Assembly (NCBI GenBank): GCA_013696185.1
Contig: JACCZA010000302.1
Coordinates: 1 to 10,424 of the forward strand
DNA: 10,424 nucleotides
Origin: Actinomycetota bacterium
GTDB taxonomy: Bacteria > Actinomycetota > Thermoleophilia > Gaiellales > Gaiellaceae
Reading direction: 5' to 3'
The notes beneath the pieces are model-generated. The model was not told the origin of the DNA, made no database searches, and saw only the letters and a program-made list of their open reading frames with translations. The position numbers and the translations under genes are program-made. Within the stretch, counting starts at the first letter, position 1. Every line of letters starts with the position of its first letter. Positions 7,187 to 10,424 of the stretch are shown here, piece by piece.

Positions 7187-8118
7187 TCGTAGACCTCCCG
7201 GAACTTGCGCACGAGGCGGATCGAGAAGAGGTTCATCACGAGCGTCGCGACGAACAGGGTCGCGCCGACCGCGAAGATCGTCTTGTACTCGATCGAGTCG
7301 ATCGGGATGTCGCCCTGGCCCGTGGCCGCGATGAAGGCGGTCATCGTCTCGATCGCGTCGCGCGGGTCGAAGGTCAGCGTGGGCTTCTGGCCGGCGGCGA
7401 GGAGGACGATCATCGTCTCGCCCACCGCACGGGAGATCGCGAGCACGAACGACGCGACGATCCCCGAGGCGGCAGCCGGGACGACGATGCGCGTGGCGAC
7501 CTGGAAGCGGGTCGAGCCGAGCGCGTAGGCACCGTCGCGCAGGTCGCGCGGCACCGCCGACATCGCGTCCTCGGAGATCGACGCGACGGTCGGGATCAGC
7601 ATCACCCCCATCACGAGGCCGGCGGCGAGCGCGTTCTGCACCTCGAGGCCGAGCCCGAGGTCACGGAGGAGGGGCGTCACGAACGTGAGCGCGAAGAAGC
7701 CGTAGACGACGGTCGGCACGCCTGCGAGCACCTCGAGTGCCGGCTTCAGGATCTTGCGCATCCGGCTACCCGCGTACTCGCTCAGGTAGATGGAGGCGCC
7801 GAGCCCGAACGGGATGCACATCAGCAGGGCCCAGAGCGTGACGGACAGCGTGCCCAGAATCAGCGGCACGACCCCGAAGGAGGCCGGCTCGAAGAGGGGC
7901 GCCCAGCGAATCCCCGTCAGGTAGTCGACGATCGAGATCGTGCGGAAGAACTCGATCGCGGGGAGGAAGAGCGCGACGACGATGCCGACGGTCGTCGCGA
8001 CGGAGACGAGGGCGCAGAGAGCGAGCAGGCCCTTGACGACGTCCTCCCCGTAGCGTCGCCGCGAGGCGCGAAGCCGGGGAGCCGGCCTCGCGCCCGCGGT
8101 GATGTCCGGTGTAGCCAC
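7183..8118 (-). CDS. pstC: Phosphate ABC transporter permease PstC
   Basis: The partner channel subunit of PstA, in the cytoplasmic membrane. The 311-residue protein has a basic N-terminal tail of about 28 residues rich in Arg and Pro, a first membrane helix near 30-52, a second near 82-103, and the EAA loop at about 172-210 (SEDAMSAVPRDLRDGAYALG, then RIVVPAAASGIV), followed by AISRAVGETMIVLLAAG, which is typical of PstC. The start is GTG at 8118, 15 bp after the preceding pstS stop, without an obvious Shine-Dalgarno sequence. Overlap of its stop with the pstA start indicates coupled translation. Confidence 0.95.
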   Translation of the reverse strand: MATPDITAGARPAPRLRASRRRYGEDVVKGLLALCALVSVATTVGIVVALFLPAIEFFRTISIVDYLTGIRWAPLFEPASFGVVPLILGTLSVTLWALLMCIPFGLGASIYLSEYAGSRMRKILKPALEVLAGVPTVVYGFFALTFVTPLLRDLGLGLEVQNALAAGLVMGVMLIPTVASISEDAMSAVPRDLRDGAYALGSTRFQVATRIVVPAAASGIVASFVLAISRAVGETMIVLLAAGQKPTLTFDPRDAIETMTAFIAATGQGDIPIDSIEYKTIFAVGATLFVATLVMNLFSIRLVRKFREVYE

Positions 8119-8133
8119 GAGCGTCGGGAGCTT

Positions 8134-9096
8134 CTAGCCGCTCTTCGCGATCCGGATCGCCTGGTTGTACTGGTACTTCGACTTGCTCAGTTGCCGGTCG
8201 GTCAGCGAGACGAACTTCGCGGTCTTCGCGATCGCTCGCTCGTTCTGAATGATGTAGCGGATGAACGCCTGCACGACGCCCCTGCGGAACGAGTCGCGCT
8301 TCACGTAGACGAACAGCGGCCTCGAGAGCGGCTTGTACGTGTACGCCTGGACGGTCTTGATGTTGGGCGTGACGCAGCCGCCGCCGCTGTTGACGGCGAC
8401 GAGCTTGAGCTGACCCTGGTTCTCCTCGTAGTAGGAGAGGCCGAAGTAGGCGAGCCCGCCGCGCTCGCCCGTGACACCCCGCACCGCGACGTTGTCGTCC
8501 TCGGTGGCGGAGTAGTCGGAGCGGCTCCGCTTCGACTTGCCGTTGATCTTCTCCGTGAAGAAGTCGAACGTGCCGGAGTCGGTGCCCGGTCCAAAGAGCG
8601 AGAGCTTCACGTTCGGAAAGCCCTGACGCACGTCCTGCCAGTTGTCCACCTTCGAGCCCGCGTCCCAGATCTTCTTCAGCTCGTCCGTCGTCAGGCAGGT
8701 CGCCCAGGTGTTCTCCTTGTTGACGACGAGCGAGATGCCGTCGTTCGCGACGAGGAACGCCGCGTACTTGACGCCGTTCGTGCGGCAGATCGTCGCCTCT
8801 GTCTGCTTGATCGGGCGGGACGCGTTCGACAAGTCCGTCTCACCCTTGCAGAAGCGCTCGAAGCCGCCGCCCGTGCCCGAGATGCCGACGGTGACCTGGG
8901 CACCCTTGTTGGCCCGCTGGAAGCGCTCGGCCGCGGCCGTCACGTACGGGCCGACGGTACTCGAGCCATCGGCCGTGATCCGGCCCGAGACGGCGGTGCC
9001 GTCCGTCCGCGCCGATCCGACGGCCGCGAGCGCGAGCGCCGCGAGCGCCGAGAGCGCCGCGAGGCGCACGAGCCTCCGTGCGAAGCGATGCCTCAT
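8134..9096 (-). CDS. pstS: Periplasmic-type phosphate-binding protein PstS, copy 1 (no lipobox)
   Basis: This protein captures phosphate outside the membrane and hands it to PstCA. Phosphate-binding loops are visible: ADGSSTVGP, the GTGGGFERFC/ETDLSNASRP region and GPGTDSGTFD. I start it at ATG 9096, not at the in-frame ATG 9111, because a purine-rich ribosome-binding site (AAGGGGGAG, 9108-9100) lies immediately upstream of 9096 and the result is a textbook signal peptide: basic MRHRFARRLVR, a hydrophobic Ala/Leu core, and likely cleavage after VGSA at residue 29. There is no cysteine at the cleavage site, so unlike its neighbour it is not a lipoprotein; it may be released or held by the transporter or wall. 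The mature protein is rich in Lys and Arg. Four cysteines (ERFC, TICR, TCLT, GGCV) match the other copy and could form two disulfides. It has its own PHO-box-like array upstream. Confidence 0.94.
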   Translation of the reverse strand: MRHRFARRLVRLAALSALAALALAAVGSARTDGTAVSGRITADGSSTVGPYVTAAAERFQRANKGAQVTVGISGTGGGFERFCKGETDLSNASRPIKQTEATICRTNGVKYAAFLVANDGISLVVNKENTWATCLTTDELKKIWDAGSKVDNWQDVRQGFPNVKLSLFGPGTDSGTFDFFTEKINGKSKRSRSDYSATEDDNVAVRGVTGERGGLAYFGLSYYEENQGQLKLVAVNSGGGCVTPNIKTVQAYTYKPLSRPLFVYVKRDSFRRGVVQAFIRYIIQNERAIAKTAKFVSLTDRQLSKSKYQYNQAIRIAKSG

Positions 9097-9097
9097 C

Positions 9098-9108
9098 TTC
9101 TCCCCCTT
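9098..9108 (-). promoter_or_regulatory. Ribosome-binding site of proximal pstS
   Basis: The minus strand reads AAGGGGGAGAA just before the ATG at 9096. It is complementary to the 16S 3' end over AAGG and GGAG registers, and it lies inside the coding sequence if the ATG at 9111 were used. No comparable purine stretch precedes 9111, so this site decides the start. Confidence 0.7.
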
Positions 9109-9178
9109 CATCAGTGTGGATACCGTGTTCGTGCTGCCTGAGCGAGTGTTCTGGCTGGGGGCGGCGACGTGGGCGTGA

Positions 9179-9211
9179 AATCGGTGGCGATCTGGAGAAG
9201 ATCCGGTGAAG
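9179..9211 (-). promoter_or_regulatory. PHO-box-like array upstream of proximal pstS
   Basis: Three 11-nt units lie head to tail on the minus strand: CTTCACCGGAT (9211-9201), CTTCTCCAGAT (9200-9190) and CGCCACCGATT (9189-9179). They share the TTCACC/TTCTCC/GCCACC core at exact 11-nt intervals, the arrangement of PhoP-binding direct repeats in Streptomyces and relatives (core GTTCACC). The array begins 8 bp after the stop codon of the distal pstS and sits 82 nt before the ATG at 9096. It suggests a separate phosphate-starvation promoter for pstS-pstCAB-phoU. Match to the core is weaker than in the array at 10278-10321, and I could not place a convincing -10. Confidence 0.6.
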
Positions 9212-9219
9212 CGCCCGGC

Positions 9220-10248
9220 TTAGCCCAGTCCTCCGAGCGCCTCGTCGAGTGCTGCTTGCGAGCGATCGACCTGCTCGTCGGTCAGGGGCACGAAGAGCGC
9301 GCGCTTCGCGACCTCCGCCTGGTTGTCGAGCAGGAACTGCACGAAGGTCTCCACCTCGAGCCGCTGCAACGACGAGGTTTTCACGTAGACGAAGAGCGGA
9401 CGGCTCAGGGGCTTGTACGTGCCGTCCTGGACCGTCTCGGCGCTCGGTCGTACGCAGGCGCCCCTGTCGCCCACCCCGAGCGTCTTCAGCCTGGTCGAGT
9501 TCTCCTCGGCGTAGGAGAGCCCGAAGTAGCCGAGCCCGCCGCGATCGCCCGAGACCGTGCGGACGACGACGTTGTCGTCCTCGGTGGCGGAGTAGTCGGA
9601 GCGGCTCTTTCCCTCCTCGCCCACGATCGCGCCCGTGAAGTAGTCGAACGTGCCGGAGTCGGTACCCGGCCCAGACAGGCTCAGCTTCTGGTCCGGGAAG
9701 GCCGGATCGAGGTCGCGCCAGTTGTCGATCTTCGAGCCGGGCTCCCAGATGCGCTTGAGCTGCGCGACGCTCAGGCAGTCGACCCAGTCGTTCTTCGTGT
9801 TCACGACGACGGCGATGCCGTCGCTCGCGACCTGGAGCTCCACGTACTCGATGCCCTGCTTGCGGCACGCCTGCCGCTCGTCGACCTCGATCGGGCGAGA
9901 GGCGTTGGAGAGGTCGGTCTCACCCGCGCAGAAGCGCTCGAAGCCCCCGCCCGTGCCCGAGACGCCCACCGAGACGCGGACGTCGGGGTTCTCCCTGCGG
10001 AAGGCCTCGGCGGCTGCGGTCGCGAACGGGCCGACCGTGCTCGAGCCGTCCGCGCGCACGCGCCCCGTGAGCGTCTCCTCGAAGGCGCCGGTCTCACCCG
10101 CCTCGTCGCCGCTCGTGTCGGCCTGCTCGGTCTTTGCGGCCTCGGCGGCGGCCTCGTCGGCGCTCTGACGGCCGCAGCCAGAGGCGGCGAGCCCGAGGAG
10201 CAGCACGAGCAGGCCGAGGAGCACGGCGCGTGAGCCCGGTGCAGTCAC
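9220..10248 (-). CDS. pstS: Phosphate-binding lipoprotein PstS, copy 2
   Basis: A 342-residue paralogue of the adjacent pstS, with the same binding loops (ADGSSTVGP at 66-74, ETDLSNASRP at about 110-119, GTDSGT at 185-190) and nearly identical stretches such as RSDYSATEDDNV and YKPLSRPLFVYVK. The N-terminus is a lipoprotein signal: a Leu-rich core followed by AASGC, with lipidation expected on Cys25. After it comes an acidic Ala/Glu/Asp-rich tether (about 27-58), which would hold the binding domain away from the membrane. Four further cysteines (107, 128, 158, 255) match those in the other copy. The start is GTG at 10248 without a clear Shine-Dalgarno sequence; the frame is open further upstream, but that stretch runs through the PHO-box repeats and lacks a signal. 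It ends 108 bp before the proximal copy's upstream ATG (9111). Confidence 0.93.
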   Translation of the reverse strand: MTAPGSRAVLLGLLVLLLGLAASGCGRQSADEAAAEAAKTEQADTSGDEAGETGAFEETLTGRVRADGSSTVGPFATAAAEAFRRENPDVRVSVGVSGTGGGFERFCAGETDLSNASRPIEVDERQACRKQGIEYVELQVASDGIAVVVNTKNDWVDCLSVAQLKRIWEPGSKIDNWRDLDPAFPDQKLSLSGPGTDSGTFDYFTGAIVGEEGKSRSDYSATEDDNVVVRTVSGDRGGLGYFGLSYAEENSTRLKTLGVGDRGACVRPSAETVQDGTYKPLSRPLFVYVKTSSLQRLEVETFVQFLLDNQAEVAKRALFVPLTDEQVDRSQAALDEALGGLG

Positions 10249-10250
10249 CC

Positions 10251-10261
10251 GGACAGTGTCC
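10251..10261. repeat. Short inverted repeat abutting the distal pstS start
   Basis: GGACA-G-TGTCC is a perfect 5+5 inverted repeat around one central base, ending 2 bp before the GTG start codon at 10248 (on the coding strand the repeat comes just upstream). On the transcript an alternative CCGG/CCGG pairing with an 8-nt loop is also possible. It could be an operator half-site pair or a weak hairpin at the translation start, but such short repeats also arise by chance in GC-rich DNA. Confidence 0.3.
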
Positions 10262-10277
10262 CGGGCCGTCCGCGTGG

Positions 10278-10321
10278 CATGGGTGGCCGAAAGGTGAACG
10301 CCCGGTGAACATCTGGGGAAC
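10278..10321 (-). promoter_or_regulatory. PHO box (four tandem 11-nt units) upstream of distal pstS
   Basis: On the minus strand the sequence is built of consecutive 11-nt units: GTTCCCCAGAT (10321-10311), GTTCACCGGGC (10310-10300), GTTCACCTTTC (10299-10289) and a weaker GGCCACCCATG (10288-10278). The middle two carry a perfect GTTCACC, which is the core of the PhoP-binding direct repeat units known from Streptomyces pst promoters. The array ends 29 nt before the GTG start, so the promoter must lie within or just after it. This strongly suggests activation of the operon by a PhoR-PhoP system when phosphate is scarce. Confidence 0.82.
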
Positions 10322-10386
10322 GGCCTGCCGGCCGGCGCGCTGGGGCTCCCTGCAGCGCCACTCGGCCGACACCGAGCGGATTCAGG

Positions 10387-10412
10387 CGGGCTGCCTGCCG
10401 CAGTGCAGCCCG
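10387..10412. repeat. GC-rich stem-loop upstream of the pst region
   Basis: CGGGCTGC (10387-10394) and GCAGCCCG (10405-10412) are perfect 8-bp complementary arms around a 10-nt loop. It could be a terminator lacking a T-run for a gene entering from the right on the minus strand, but no T-rich tail follows on either strand. The remainder of 10322-10424 holds no gene that I can recognise. Confidence 0.35.
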
Positions 10413-10424
10413 TCGCTCCTTGCC

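Noticed and set aside
9169..10233. Plus-strand open frame (354 codons) opposite distal pstS, and the similar 316-codon frame at 8191-9141
   Set aside because: Both are antisense shadows. They resemble each other only because the two pstS genes are paralogous.
10327..10336. GCCGGCCGGC palindrome
   Set aside because: Self-complementary GC runs of this length are common at this base composition; nothing else marks it as a site.
10322..10424. Possible end of a further minus-strand gene at the right edge (stop codon at 10384-10382)
   Set aside because: Only about a dozen codons are visible, with no recognisable protein and no way to judge coding status.

Overview
The window is very GC-rich, uses GTG as well as ATG starts, and is packed with overlapping genes. 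Tandem 11-nt repeats with a GTTCACC core lie upstream of the phosphate genes, as at PhoP sites of Actinomycetota. The protein sequences feel closest to deep-branching actinobacteria such as Thermoleophilia. The phylum is a fairly firm inference; the class is only an impression.

Every recognisable gene concerns phosphate. From the left edge, the plus strand carries the 3' part of a polyphosphate kinase gene (ppk1, cut by the window start) followed by a short exopolyphosphatase gene (ppx). A minus-strand block of eight genes runs towards them from about 10250 down to 2864: lipoprotein pstS, a second pstS, pstC, pstA, pstB, phoU, a CYTH-CHAD protein and a SixA-like phosphohistidine phosphatase. 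ppx and sixA converge with only 15 bp between their stop codons.

The minus-strand block reads as high-affinity phosphate uptake (PstS captures, PstC/PstA translocate, PstB powers), then signalling (PhoU), then polyphosphate-related functions (CHAD domains bind polyphosphate, CYTH domains bind or hydrolyse triphosphates, SixA-type enzymes remove phosphate from histidine). Four of the junctions are stop/start overlaps or one-base gaps, so the genes from pstC to phoU, and CYTH-CHAD with sixA, look translationally linked. Each pstS gene has its own repeat array: four 11-nt units at 10278-10321 for the distal copy and three weaker ones at 9179-9211 for the proximal copy. The second array starts 8 bp after the first gene's stop codon, so the two binding proteins can probably be expressed separately under phosphate starvation.

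I see no mobile element, CRISPR array, tRNA or rRNA, and no unknown defence or biosynthetic system. The main points of interest are the two differently anchored PstS paralogues with separate PHO boxes, and the physical joining of Pst/PhoU signalling to a polyphosphate-binding protein and a histidine phosphatase opposite ppk1-ppx.
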